Below, in pieces: positions 1-9,976 of a stretch of DNA of 64,000 nucleotides (positions are counted from its first letter, which is position 1; every line of letters begins with the position of its first letter). The notes under the pieces were generated by a model, which saw nothing but the letters and a program-made list of their open reading frames with translations, was not told the origin of the DNA and searched no databases. The stretch comes from Scatosoma sp045654025. Its GTDB lineage: Bacteria; Bacillota; Clostridia; Christensenellales; Borkfalkiaceae. The DNA lies in NCBI GenBank assembly GCA_045654025.1, contig JAZOMO010000044.1, forward strand, positions 1 to 64,000, given 5' to 3'. Made by a program: the position numbers and the translations under genes.

Positions 1-387
1 CGCGCGTTCCTCGTCTAACTCGCTCAATTTGAAGAAACGCTTTTTCTCGCCTACGACTTCACTGTCTGCTTCCCCGCTTGCCGTCACGGCACGAACTTGT
101 ACGACTGGCAAAGCCTTCTCTGCGCCATCGTCCCATTCGTCCGTCGCTTCGCCTTTAATCTGCGAACCATCCACGTGCAATACACCGCCGATGTTACCGG
201 AATCCGGCAGAATAATATTGGGGGTTTTTCTATCCCCCGTCATTACCGCAACGATGAGAATCCCTATCAGAATAAAGACGATGATAACGTAGATTACAAG
301 CGCGTACCCAGAACTGAGAACGTCCCATAACCAGTCAAAAACACCTACCGCACCTGCCAGCAGGCCACTATGTAAAAATGCTTGCAT
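1..387 (-). CDS. Membrane-anchored protein of unknown function, C-terminus cut by window edge
   Basis: The ATG at 387 lies 7-8 bases after an AAGGAG site and opens a frame that stays open to base 1 (129 codons seen). The product starts MQAFLHSG, has one strongly hydrophobic helix at about residues 28-49, and continues into a polar, acidic region with no recognisable domain. It follows the GH3-like gene by 16 bases and is probably the fourth gene of the same leftward operon. One helix with no signal cleavage site suggests a bitopic membrane protein. I do not recognise the family, and the missing C-terminal part may hold the informative domain. Confidence 0.75.
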   Translation of the reverse strand, partial: MQAFLHSGLLAGAVGVFDWLWDVLSSGYALVIYVIIVFILIGILIVAVMTGDRKTPNIILPDSGNIGGVLHVDGSQIKGEATDEWDDGAEKALPVVQVRAVTASGEADSEVVGEKKRFFKLSELDEERA

Positions 388-403
388 TTTTTCATCTCCT
401 TCA

Positions 404-3400
404 TTACGCTTCTGATTCGGTGGTAGCCACTTCGTCTGCCTTGTCTGCTTCTTCTACTTTGTCTTCTTCGTCCGCGCTAGCCTCTTCAGTAGGAACTATC
501 TCTTCGATTTCGTCTACCTTCTCAACTTCCTCTGCAGAGATTTCCTCGCCAACCGTCTCTTTCTCTGCCTTTTTAGCAGATTTCGTCGTCTTCTTTGCTG
601 TCGATTTTGCTTTTTTCTTCTCGACAGGCTTTTCCTCTTCCGCTTCAGCAGGCTTTTCCTCTTCCGCTTCGACAGGTTTTTCTTCCGCTTCAGCAGGTTT
701 TTCCTCTTCTACGACGATATTTTCTTCGCGTTTAGTGGTTTCCTCTGGCATCCAGACCTCTTCTACGTCCACAGCGGAAGCGTCAATCACCTTGCGGCAA
801 GCATCCATATCTTCGTCGCCGAACATATTGTCAATGACGCGGGCAAATTGATCGTCCCCTTCCTTTTTATTGTGCTTGATAAGGCCGAGTATCGTCGCCA
901 GCATTTTCACCGCCAACACGCTGTCCAAAGCATTCGCAGGTTCGCCGCCCAGCGCCAAATAACAGGAAGCATAACGTTCCATCTTTTGCCACATTTTGTT
1001 GCTTAAGCGGTAGTCCGCGCGTGCCTTTACGTATTCTTCCAACTTGTCTACGTATTTCCACTTATTCTCTTCCAGTTCAAAACCATTTCTCGCCTTGTCG
1101 CCGAATTTCAAGAACTGCGCAAAGCTTACGGGTTCACGCTGAGGCTGTATTTCCGCCGCAACCTGCTCTACGTATTTCACGTTGATAAGCGCCGCCGTTT
1201 CCGCGATATAGGCAGGTAATTTATCCACCATTTCACCCTCGGAAAGAGTCATGAAAATCCAAAGGTTAGGAGAAAGCGTAAATACCTTTTCGGTAATTGC
1301 TTTGTTTTTAAACGAGATATTGTACGGTGTTTCAGGCTTCACCACGTAGCGCATCATCTGGGTGAAATATCCAGTTACCGAGGACAACCCTACGGAGGTA
1401 AGATGGGCAACCTTCATTGCAAATCGGTCTGCCGTAGCCTCCTCAAATGCGCGCGTAAAGTTGGTAGGCGCATACACCTCACCCTGGTCTTCCTCGCGAT
1501 AGAAGAACAGATCGTCCAACGTTGCGTATCCTTCCGTATTGTCTGCATAGTATTGTACGCCGAAGAACGCGCTGAGCATTTCCAGGAAACGTTCACGATT
1601 TGCGTCCTTGTCAAACTTCAGTACAACCAAGCGGGAAACGTTCATCGCTGACAGCAAAGTACGCGCTTGCGTCGCATCGATCAGTACGCCGTATTCTGCC
1701 GCAAAGGCAATCAATTCCTGATGCATATCCGTAAACGTCCAACCATCCTTATGATAGCCGTCCGTTTCCTCTTGGATAGCGAAGGAGATTTCCTTCTCTT
1801 CTTCCTCGTCATCCTCTTCTTCTACGACAATTTCCTCAGCCTCTTCACCGAATTCTTCTATGAACAAACGGGTGTAAGCGACGGGGACAGCCGTTTTTTC
1901 CTTCGCATCCTCTTCGCGCGCTAACCGTGAAGCCGCCTCTTCCTTCTTTAATCGTCTTCTACGGCTTCCCCATGCGATCATTCCGATGAGTCCAATGATG
2001 GCAAGCAGGTTGAAAATGATGAACAGCACCAAGTTGACAACCTGACCGATTTCCCCAACGAAAAACTCGATTTCAGGGCTGATCATAAACGCAAAAACGT
2101 CGTAGAGCGCCGCCAAAAGAATGGCAATAATGCCCAGCACCAACGGGGTGGATTTTTGTTGTATTCGTTTGATATTCGTATCCATAAAATATCCTCCAGA
2201 AACGATGTTTGAATTGCTTTGCAGATAATCGGAAAGCTGTTCGTTTTTGTTTGGCAACGTAAGCCCTATCACGTAATAATTACAGCTTAACCGTTCTTCG
2301 TCTGCCGAGCTTGCCGCGCAAATTCTATACAAACCCTTTTCGGTCACCCACTGACCGCTATCCGCATCATAAACGGCAAAACGACCATTCCTGATTGATT
2401 TGTATATCGTTGTCGATTGCCCGGGCTTTAAGTACACCCTTTCAAAATCCAACAATTCCACTGCAGGGCGAGGGATATCAGATTCGGGGTTTTCATAATA
2501 GAACTGTACGATTTCTTCACCTGCACACTTGCCTACGTTTTTGATCGTAAGAGCGACCCCGTCTCCCGTCAAATGCATTTTTTCGTAGCGGAATTTTGTA
2601 TAGCTGAGCCCATAACCGAAGGGATATTTCACAAATTCTTCGTCCGAAACATATCGTCTGTACCCGACGAACATCCCCACTTTGTTATAGCCTTTATTTT
2701 TATAGAATTTTTCTTTCTTTGCGTGCGCCTCGGGGGCATCGTACATTGTGAAGGCAAGCTTACCAGAAGGATTGCTTTCGCCATACAACAGCTTTGCTAC
2801 TGCCTCGCCCATACACGAACCCATATCGGGGGCATATAACACCGCGTCAGCAACCTCGTCAAACGCCATATCCACCCTACCGCTGCCCATTACAACCACA
2901 ACGATTCTCTTGCCGAGCTCCGCCATTCTGTCCACGAGTAGCATCTGCGTACCGGGAAGCTGTAGACACTTTGTCGCAGAGAGTTTCTTTTCCCTCTCCT
3001 CGCCAAATCCGACGAACATCAGCACGGTATCAGCGCGATCTGCAACCTCTTCCGCTTCCTCCACCAGCTCATCGCTGCGCGGACGTTGCAGGTCGTAGCC
3101 TGCGGCGTATCCAACAAAACCGCCGTCAGACAATCTCTTTACGTATTCTACGGCAGACTCACCCAAAGCGCCAACAACCGCAACACGTTGGTGTGCTTTT
3201 AAAGGAAGGGTGCCGAAGTCGTTTTTCAAAAGCACCGCCGTTTTTTCTGCAAAGGCAAGCATCTCTTCCCTGCTGATACCACAGGTGGGTGCCGAGGGAT
3301 CGAACGCGTTTTCCATCATTCGCGCCTGCTTTTGACCCATTACAAAACTGTTGTATGCGCCCTTGCCGAGCTTTGCCTGCTTTTCCGCGCCGAACGCGTA

Positions 3401-4258
3401 GGAAAGCACCGCATCTACCCCTTCGTCAATCGATTCAGGACTCAGAGCATACCCTTCACGAAGCGCCGTCTCCAACGTCTCTGCCGTCGCTACGCCCGAT
3501 TCTATCGCCTCGCTGATGGATTGATAGTAGTTTACAGCTTCCTTCAGTGCCCCCGCGCGCCCTTTTAAGGTGAGCGAATACCCAGCGTTAAAGCTGTGCA
3601 CCGCCGTCGCTGTAGAGGTTTTTTCACTGATGAAGAAGTTCCCCTTGCCTGCAATTTGCTTCTCAAGCAAGGATTTTACAAACTCGATATTTACCTTCTC
3701 GTATTCTCCTTGCAAGCGTTCGTACGAGGTGGTAATTGCCACGTTCGACTTGCCTTGCGTTGCAACGAGGAAGGGACGAAGGTAATATTCCATTATCGCC
3801 TTTGCGTTGGGTTGAGAGTCAGCGTATTCACAATCCTCTTTACGTATCGCGCAGGTGGTTAATACGGGCTTTACACCCACACTTTCACTCCCTTCCATAG
3901 ACGCCGAGGTTAACATACCCATCAGGTAAGGGTCTTCCGTTGCGCCGTCTAAAAAGAGGTTGCTCCTCAGATTCGATTTCGGCAACAGAGCCGTATTCAC
4001 CCCTGCTTCGCGGGCGCGCACTGCCAACCCCTTTGCAACCTCACTGGTCGCTTTTACGTCCCAAGCGTTCGCCAGCGCTTCAAAGGAAGGGTAACGCAAG
4101 TACCCTTCCGCTTGGTTGAAATCTTCCAAGCGCGCCATTGACATATACGGCACGCCCTCCTTTTCCGCCGACAGGCTTGCAAGAAAGTTTGCGTCCGTCA
4201 AAATGGCTAATTTTTCGTCTATGTTTAATTGTTCAATAATATCAGCATATCGTAACAT
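404..4258 (-). CDS. GH3-like pseudoenzyme fused to two membrane helices and a degenerate AAA+-like cytoplasmic domain
   Basis: Start chosen at ATG 4258, with GGAG 10 bases upstream, rather than the longer frame that overlaps the upstream gene. It encodes 1284 residues. Residues about 1-620 follow the GH3 layout: an N-terminal barrel-like part (EDPYL motif), a GH3 C-terminal domain (PSGKL), and a fibronectin III-like part after PFGYGLSYT. The family's KHF motif reads TTC here, and the nucleophile region (normally SDW) reads SEK, so catalysis looks lost. No signal peptide is seen. Two helices (about 705-724 and 738-763) are followed by RRRRLKK, which places both ends in the cytoplasm. Residues about 840-1130 resemble the McrB-type AAA+ frame (SRLVVLK, NLWIFMTL) but lack a Walker A loop. 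The tail is an acidic Glu/Pro/Ala repeat with a Lys-rich block. The GH3 similarity is clear; the AAA+ similarity is my inference. Confidence 0.85.
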   Translation of the reverse strand: MLRYADIIEQLNIDEKLAILTDANFLASLSAEKEGVPYMSMARLEDFNQAEGYLRYPSFEALANAWDVKATSEVAKGLAVRAREAGVNTALLPKSNLRSNLFLDGATEDPYLMGMLTSASMEGSESVGVKPVLTTCAIRKEDCEYADSQPNAKAIMEYYLRPFLVATQGKSNVAITTSYERLQGEYEKVNIEFVKSLLEKQIAGKGNFFISEKTSTATAVHSFNAGYSLTLKGRAGALKEAVNYYQSISEAIESGVATAETLETALREGYALSPESIDEGVDAVLSYAFGAEKQAKLGKGAYNSFVMGQKQARMMENAFDPSAPTCGISREEMLAFAEKTAVLLKNDFGTLPLKAHQRVAVVGALGESAVEYVKRLSDGGFVGYAAGYDLQRPRSDELVEEAEEVADRADTVLMFVGFGEEREKKLSATKCLQLPGTQMLLVDRMAELGKRIVVVVMGSGRVDMAFDEVADAVLYAPDMGSCMGEAVAKLLYGESNPSGKLAFTMYDAPEAHAKKEKFYKNKGYNKVGMFVGYRRYVSDEEFVKYPFGYGLSYTKFRYEKMHLTGDGVALTIKNVGKCAGEEIVQFYYENPESDIPRPAVELLDFERVYLKPGQSTTIYKSIRNGRFAVYDADSGQWVTEKGLYRICAASSADEERLSCNYYVIGLTLPNKNEQLSDYLQSNSNIVSGGYFMDTNIKRIQQKSTPLVLGIIAILLAALYDVFAFMISPEIEFFVGEIGQVVNLVLFIIFNLLAIIGLIGMIAWGSRRRRLKKEEAASRLAREEDAKEKTAVPVAYTRLFIEEFGEEAEEIVVEEEDDEEEEKEISFAIQEETDGYHKDGWTFTDMHQELIAFAAEYGVLIDATQARTLLSAMNVSRLVVLKFDKDANRERFLEMLSAFFGVQYYADNTEGYATLDDLFFYREEDQGEVYAPTNFTRAFEEATADRFAMKVAHLTSVGLSSVTGYFTQMMRYVVKPETPYNISFKNKAITEKVFTLSPNLWIFMTLSEGEMVDKLPAYIAETAALINVKYVEQVAAEIQPQREPVSFAQFLKFGDKARNGFELEENKWKYVDKLEEYVKARADYRLSNKMWQKMERYASCYLALGGEPANALDSVLAVKMLATILGLIKHNKKEGDDQFARVIDNMFGDEDMDACRKVIDASAVDVEEVWMPEETTKREENIVVEEEKPAEAEEKPVEAEEEKPAEAEEEKPVEKKKAKSTAKKTTKSAKKAEKETVGEEISAEEVEKVDEIEEIVPTEEASADEEDKVEEADKADEVATTESEA

Positions 4259-4265
4259 ATAGCCA

Positions 4266-7200
4266 TTACTCCTTTTCCGCCTCAAGCTCTTGAACGGTAA
4301 CGTCGTTAAGCTTCACGCGGACTTCCTTGGTGCCCTCTCCTTTTACAATCAAGCGGAACTCAATCGTTTGTCCGGCCTCCAATTTCAGTTCAATTTTCTC
4401 TTTGGAAGCTTCTGTCCATACGAGGTATTCTTTGCCGTCTACCAACACCTCCAGCACCGCGTCTTCCTTCATAATCGTTTCCAACTGGAAGGACAGGGCG
4501 ACGTTCGCCTTTGCCACTATCGTCAAACTGCTGGAGAACGCGCCGTAATCGTCGCGCCAGTCGCTGTAAAGGTTTTTCTTTCCTGCGTTATCGGAATTGA
4601 TAATGAATCCAACGTCATCCGCGTTTTTCACAACCATCAAATCCCCTAAGCAGTCCTCTGATGCGCGTATTTGCTTACACCAGATACAAGCGCCGTTTTG
4701 TCCGCTGTAATCATGTGCAACCTTCGGGAGAATCGTCGTGGAATGAATCTCTTTACAGCTACTGCAAACGGTTTCGATTTTACCCTCCGTTTTGCAGGTC
4801 GGCTTAGCGACTTCTTTATCCACCCATTGATGAGGAATTTTATCCAAAATCTCCGTCGTAATACATTCCCCGCACGTTTCGCAAATATATCTTGTGATTC
4901 CTTCTTCTTGACAGGTCGCAGGGGTTGTATCGTCGGTCAAAGTAGTGTCTACCGTCGTCGGTTCGTTTTTACTGTCATACCGCCAGTACATGGTATACTT
5001 GTAGTCGTTGTGTACACACTCATTGTAGTAGTAAACGCTTATATAATTACCACCGATATTGTAGAACGTATCATTCCATTGTTCCTGCGTACCCTCGTAA
5101 TAGACGGTAATCCCATTCCAACCAAATACACCCTCGTTTGCTCCCGTAACGTAAGTGGGAATAATCAAGTACTGACCATAATTCATGTTCTGGAAGGGAT
5201 ATTTACTTAACGAGGGATGCTTGAACAGAGAGTATTCCGTTCTAATATCAGGCAAAGTCGTTTTCGTATACCCTTCGTAGTCGTACAAATACCAGCGGCC
5301 GTCAAACTTCATAAATTTAAACGAGCCCTCTTGCTTATATTCAATCTCTTGGTCGATCACCAAAGCATAATAAGCAACGTAGCCACACTCCGATCCACCA
5401 CAGCTGATAGAACAGTCAGAATCGTTATGTACTTCCCAAAGAGACTGACAATAATAGAATGCGTCACCGCCAACCTTGTCCTGTTGTAAGCTTTCGCCCA
5501 GCGTAACCTTTCTCAGGTTATAGCAGTCAGCAAACGCTCTGCTGCCGATTTCGTTGATAACACCGGTATCCAAGGTCTTGATAGAGCTTTCCGAGAATGC
5601 GCCTGCGTAAACCCAGTAATACTCGTAAGTTACACCACCTACTTTCAAAGTATCAAAGACAAGGTCTTCAGACAATTGAGTGTACTGATAAATGCATGCA
5701 ATTTTTTCGGTAGGCGCACACTTATATACAATCCCGTTTACTTCCGCCGTCGTTAGACGCTGTGCGTAGCTAGACGTGTGCACAATCAGCGCGTACGCCG
5801 CCACACCGCCGTTCTCCCAACTTCCGCGGGTAATCGGCAACGAAGAGAGATTGTAAACCTCTTGCAATTTCTGGCAATTGTAGAACGCGTCATAATCAAT
5901 GTATAACAAACTGCTCGGCAACCATACGCATTGCAGTTCGGTGCAATTTGAAAACGCTCCATATTCGATGTACTCTACCGTACAAGGCAAGTGCAGCTCC
6001 GTCAATTTTTGGCAGTTTTGGAACGCGTAGGAACCAATCGTTTTCCAGCCGTCCCCGATGATAAGATCGGAAAGCGCAGAACAGTTTTCGAAAGCATATG
6101 AGGAAATCGTTCCCATATTTACTGTGTTGAGATTCACACTCTCCAACGCATAACAGTTCGCGAAAGCATACGAGGAAATCGTTCCCATATTTGCTGCGTT
6201 GAGATTCACACTCTCCAACGCTTCACAGTTGTAGAAAGCACTTCCTTCGATGCTATATACAGATGCAGGGACGTTCAAGTAGGTCAATCCGCTGTTTGCA
6301 AACGCAGACATTCCGATGGATCCAATGTAGGAACCTTCCATATCCACCGTTTTCAGCTTCTCGCAATAATAAAACGCATATTCTGGAATTGCCGTCATAA
6401 CAACGCCGCTCATTTCAACCTTTTCCAAAGCGCTATATGCAAAGGCTTCCGCCCCCATAGACGATACGGAAGTGGGCAACGTCACAGCTTTTAAGCTTGT
6501 GTTATAGAACGCACGCTCCCCAATGACACTCATACCAAAAGGAAGGCTTACGTTCGTCAATCCGCTGTTTGCAAATGCATAGGTTTCAATCGTATACACC
6601 TGCGCATCTGTCATGTCCACTGTATTCAAGTTGGAACATCCTTCGAACGTGCTTCTGGGAATTATCGCCAAAGCAACCCCACGCAAAGAAACGTTTTCTA
6701 CAGCGCTGTTTGCAAAAGCTTCTACCCCCATCACCGACAGGGAAGTGGGTAAGGTCACTTCTTTTAAGCTTGTATTCGAGAACGCGCCATCACCTATGCT
6801 TTCCAGGCCGAAATGCAACGTGATGTTCTGCAAGCCAGAGTATGCAAATGCGTAGTTTTGGATATTTCTAACGCCGCCCGTCAATTCCACGGACTCCAAA
6901 GTCGTACAACTTTGGAACGCGCATTCACCTATGCTCCCCACTTTCGATTTGAAATATACCGATTTTAAGTTCTTTAAATCGTAGAAGGCATAATTACCTA
7001 CGTCGCACGGCAACAGCACCGTAATGTTTAAACCTGCGCCGTCATTGCTTAAGCCCTCTTTATACCCCAAACCGAATACGTAGCCTAAATAATTATTTTC
7101 CATTACCGTTTCACCTACGAAGGGAACGGTTAAGGATTGCAGCGATTCCATGCCGCCCAACGCATTATACCCGATGCGTTGCACGTTCTCATTAAAGGTT

Positions 7201-9974
7201 AAGTTTGTAATCTTTTTGCAGTTCAAGAACGCGTAGTCCTGCACGGTTACAAGCTCTTGCGGCATATTCACCGACTGCAAGGATTCGCAATTACTAAACG
7301 CATAAGAATCAATATTCGTCACACCGTCCGGCAGCTCCACCTTTTTCATGTTCGTGCAGCCGTTGAACGCATTTTGTTTAATTTCACGTATCCCGTCCGC
7401 CGAAGAAGCAGTAACCTCCGTTAAGTTCGTGCAGTTGGTAAACGCATACTCGGGAATCTTATTAATCCCCCCTTCCATCACCAACGTTTCTACATCCAAA
7501 CGCTGTTCGAAAAGGTGACCAACCATTACGTAGTCGTATATAATTTCCCCAGCCGTACTCATAAACATCGCGGGCATACTCCAAGCGGTATCCTCCGTGA
7601 CGTGGTCGGTGACGTACCACCCCTCTTCCGCGCAAAGGAAGCTGAAGCCGTTATATTCTACGTAGTCCAATCGTTCGTCGTCCTCACCGTAAACCGCCAA
7701 CGAATATACGGCAATCCCGCCCATATCGGCTTGGCCTCTCTCGATTGCCAAATCAGAATAGTTCCATATCTCGAACAGCAAATAGCAATTCTCGAAAGCG
7801 TTTTCCTCAATCGTGGAAAGCGTATAGTTCAAGGAAATTTCACGAAGGTTTGCGCAACCTGCAAACGCTTGCGCCCCGATGGAACTGCTCTCGCCCTTTA
7901 TGTAGACGCGCTTAATCTCTCTTGCGCCATAAAAAGCTCTCGGCGCGATATCCGCGTCCCCTACAAGGGTAACTTCGCGCAAAGTGCTGGGGATATAAGC
8001 GAAATCATTGCTAGAAGAACCACCAAACAGCGCGGCAAGATAAGATTGCTCCGTCGGCGTACAGCCTGCGAAGGGCAACGTCATCGAGCTAAGCTTAACG
8101 CATCCGGAGAACGCGCCGTTACCGATTCTCGCCGTCGTTTTAGGGACTTCCACTTGCTGGATGTTTTCACAATTAGCAAAGGCGTAATCACCGATGGTCA
8201 GCACGTTACGGGAAAGCATGCAGGTAGTCGCCGACACACAGTTTTGGAAGGCATAGTCCCCGATCTGGCGCACGCTGTTGGGCACCTTGATGTACGTCAT
8301 GCTGGAACAATCCTTCATTGCGGCAGTTTGGATTTCAGACAAAACGCCCGAATCCATAAAGGTGACAACCGTCAACGAATTACAGTTCTCAAACACGCTT
8401 TCAGGCAAAACCTTGACCTGCGCCGGGATATGTATCGTCGTTAATCCGGTACAGTTTTTAAAAGCCGCGCGACCAAGATCCTTCAGCGCTTCATTTTTCG
8501 ACAAGCGAATGTCCGTTAACTCACTGTTATCCGCGAAAGCGTACGCGCCGATTCTTTCGAGTGCAGAGCCGTCAAATTTGGAAATTTTCGTCCCGCAGAA
8601 CGCCTCGTCACCGACCTCGGTAAAGCGTTGCTTCTCGTTCTCAAAAGCAAAATTTAAATCACTCAGCTCGCCACAATTGTAGAAGGCCCTATAAGAAATT
8701 CGCGTTTCCTTAATTCCTCCTAAATCGACGCTCTTCAAAGCGGTCATGTCTTGACAGAAGGAATTAGGGATTTCATCGATATCGCAAATCGTCAACGTTT
8801 GCAACGATTGAAGCGCATAGTTGTTGAACATATAGGACAGCGTTTTGGAGGTATTTTGCTCGTACATCCCGCTGTTGTAGTGGCGCAAATAGAGGGTTTC
8901 CACCGAAGAGGAATCGGCGAATATCATTTTCTCGTCAAAGCTGGAAACAGCTTGATCTAAGGTAATGTTTTTCAAGCTGGTACATCCCTCAAACGAGCCG
9001 ATTCCGATTTCCAAAACCTTCTCTTCGTTGGAAATTTCCAAGGCGTTCAATTTTCCGCAGTTGAGGAAAGCGTACTGTTCAATTTTTTCCAGATTTCCTG
9101 CAGTCACCGTCTGCAGATTGCCACAATTTTCAAACGCTCTAGAGCCTACCTCGCTGACACCCGTCAGCTTTACTTCTTGCAAATTTCCGCATCCCGAAAA
9201 TGCCATGGATTCAAGCCTTACGTTTGCCTGAATATCAATCGTTTGCAGTTTTTGCTTGTTTCTAAAGGCGTTTGCCTCAATTTCCACAACGGGATACCCC
9301 TCAATCTCTGCAGGGATAACGATATCCTTTTTGTATCCGATATGTTCGACGACACGGATGGGCGAACCCTCCCCTCTGTCCTTGCCGATGAATTGATACC
9401 GAACGTCATTCAAACGGAACGTGTTTTCAGTCTCTCTGTAGTAGGACAGATGCGAAAACGTGAACACACAGGATAAAATCACCACAAGCATCGAAAGGAT
9501 TGCAGTTAAAATGGGCAATTTAAGCTTACGCTCACGCGAGACTGCTTTTTCCCCACGGGTATTCGAGGAATAGTCCTCGATATTTTCCGGTTGTTTTTTA
9601 TCGTAGGTAACGACCAGCTCGTTGCTCTTTACCGAGTAGGTATAGTCCCCAAAGGTCGCGCCAATCAGATGGATTTTAACCTCCATACAGTTTTCACGCA
9701 AGGGGATTTTATCCTTCGCGATAAATTTTTCACCCGGCTCGCCGTTGACGTCCGTCCATTCTACGACCGTCTTTTCGACACACGCACTGCGCACGTCGAT
9801 TTGTTCGATCATCAGCTTTAAGCCCGTGACTGTTTCCTTCGCATCGTTGGACAGCTTAAGCAATAAATACTTTCTACCCTCTTCGCGAATCAACAAATAT
9901 TGACGAACGGAAATAAATTCATTAAAACGGAATTGCGAAAAACTTCCTTTCGCTATAACGTTGCACTCTTGCAT
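4266..9974 (-). CDS. Very large membrane-anchored BspA-like leucine-rich repeat protein
   Basis: Start chosen at ATG 9974 (GGAG 7 bases upstream; 2 bases after the preceding stop); 1902 residues. Residues about 1-150 form a non-repeat, probably cytoplasmic beta-rich domain. A membrane helix follows at about 153-175, then dozens of LRR_5/BspA (TpLRR) units of about 23-24 residues with the signature AF.NC..L..V. Near 1698-1767 there are three CxxC pairs (CETC, CSSC, CIWC) of the kind seen in gut Firmicutes surface proteins, followed by a C-terminal beta-domain. No sortase motif or signal cleavage site was seen, so it is probably anchored as a type II membrane protein with the repeats outside. 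BspA repeats are known for protein and host adhesion; that role here is inferred. It is co-transcribed with the GH3-like gene downstream (gap of 7 bases). Confidence 0.9.
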   Translation of the reverse strand: MQECNVIAKGSFSQFRFNEFISVRQYLLIREEGRKYLLLKLSNDAKETVTGLKLMIEQIDVRSACVEKTVVEWTDVNGEPGEKFIAKDKIPLRENCMEVKIHLIGATFGDYTYSVKSNELVVTYDKKQPENIEDYSSNTRGEKAVSRERKLKLPILTAILSMLVVILSCVFTFSHLSYYRETENTFRLNDVRYQFIGKDRGEGSPIRVVEHIGYKKDIVIPAEIEGYPVVEIEANAFRNKQKLQTIDIQANVRLESMAFSGCGNLQEVKLTGVSEVGSRAFENCGNLQTVTAGNLEKIEQYAFLNCGKLNALEISNEEKVLEIGIGSFEGCTSLKNITLDQAVSSFDEKMIFADSSSVETLYLRHYNSGMYEQNTSKTLSYMFNNYALQSLQTLTICDIDEIPNSFCQDMTALKSVDLGGIKETRISYRAFYNCGELSDLNFAFENEKQRFTEVGDEAFCGTKISKFDGSALERIGAYAFADNSELTDIRLSKNEALKDLGRAAFKNCTGLTTIHIPAQVKVLPESVFENCNSLTVVTFMDSGVLSEIQTAAMKDCSSMTYIKVPNSVRQIGDYAFQNCVSATTCMLSRNVLTIGDYAFANCENIQQVEVPKTTARIGNGAFSGCVKLSSMTLPFAGCTPTEQSYLAALFGGSSSNDFAYIPSTLREVTLVGDADIAPRAFYGAREIKRVYIKGESSSIGAQAFAGCANLREISLNYTLSTIEENAFENCYLLFEIWNYSDLAIERGQADMGGIAVYSLAVYGEDDERLDYVEYNGFSFLCAEEGWYVTDHVTEDTAWSMPAMFMSTAGEIIYDYVMVGHLFEQRLDVETLVMEGGINKIPEYAFTNCTNLTEVTASSADGIREIKQNAFNGCTNMKKVELPDGVTNIDSYAFSNCESLQSVNMPQELVTVQDYAFLNCKKITNLTFNENVQRIGYNALGGMESLQSLTVPFVGETVMENNYLGYVFGLGYKEGLSNDGAGLNITVLLPCDVGNYAFYDLKNLKSVYFKSKVGSIGECAFQSCTTLESVELTGGVRNIQNYAFAYSGLQNITLHFGLESIGDGAFSNTSLKEVTLPTSLSVMGVEAFANSAVENVSLRGVALAIIPRSTFEGCSNLNTVDMTDAQVYTIETYAFANSGLTNVSLPFGMSVIGERAFYNTSLKAVTLPTSVSSMGAEAFAYSALEKVEMSGVVMTAIPEYAFYYCEKLKTVDMEGSYIGSIGMSAFANSGLTYLNVPASVYSIEGSAFYNCEALESVNLNAANMGTISSYAFANCYALESVNLNTVNMGTISSYAFENCSALSDLIIGDGWKTIGSYAFQNCQKLTELHLPCTVEYIEYGAFSNCTELQCVWLPSSLLYIDYDAFYNCQKLQEVYNLSSLPITRGSWENGGVAAYALIVHTSSYAQRLTTAEVNGIVYKCAPTEKIACIYQYTQLSEDLVFDTLKVGGVTYEYYWVYAGAFSESSIKTLDTGVINEIGSRAFADCYNLRKVTLGESLQQDKVGGDAFYYCQSLWEVHNDSDCSISCGGSECGYVAYYALVIDQEIEYKQEGSFKFMKFDGRWYLYDYEGYTKTTLPDIRTEYSLFKHPSLSKYPFQNMNYGQYLIIPTYVTGANEGVFGWNGITVYYEGTQEQWNDTFYNIGGNYISVYYYNECVHNDYKYTMYWRYDSKNEPTTVDTTLTDDTTPATCQEEGITRYICETCGECITTEILDKIPHQWVDKEVAKPTCKTEGKIETVCSSCKEIHSTTILPKVAHDYSGQNGACIWCKQIRASEDCLGDLMVVKNADDVGFIINSDNAGKKNLYSDWRDDYGAFSSSLTIVAKANVALSFQLETIMKEDAVLEVLVDGKEYLVWTEASKEKIELKLEAGQTIEFRLIVKGEGTKEVRVKLNDVTVQELEAEKE

Positions 9975-9976
9975 GA

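Noticed and set aside
404..4258. Active beta-glucosidase annotation
   Set aside because: GH3 similarity alone would suggest it, but the catalytic and substrate motifs are changed and there is no export signal.
7515..8444. A 309-codon plus-strand frame across the LRR gene
   Set aside because: Antisense to repeated LRR codons, no ribosome site and a composition unlike a protein.
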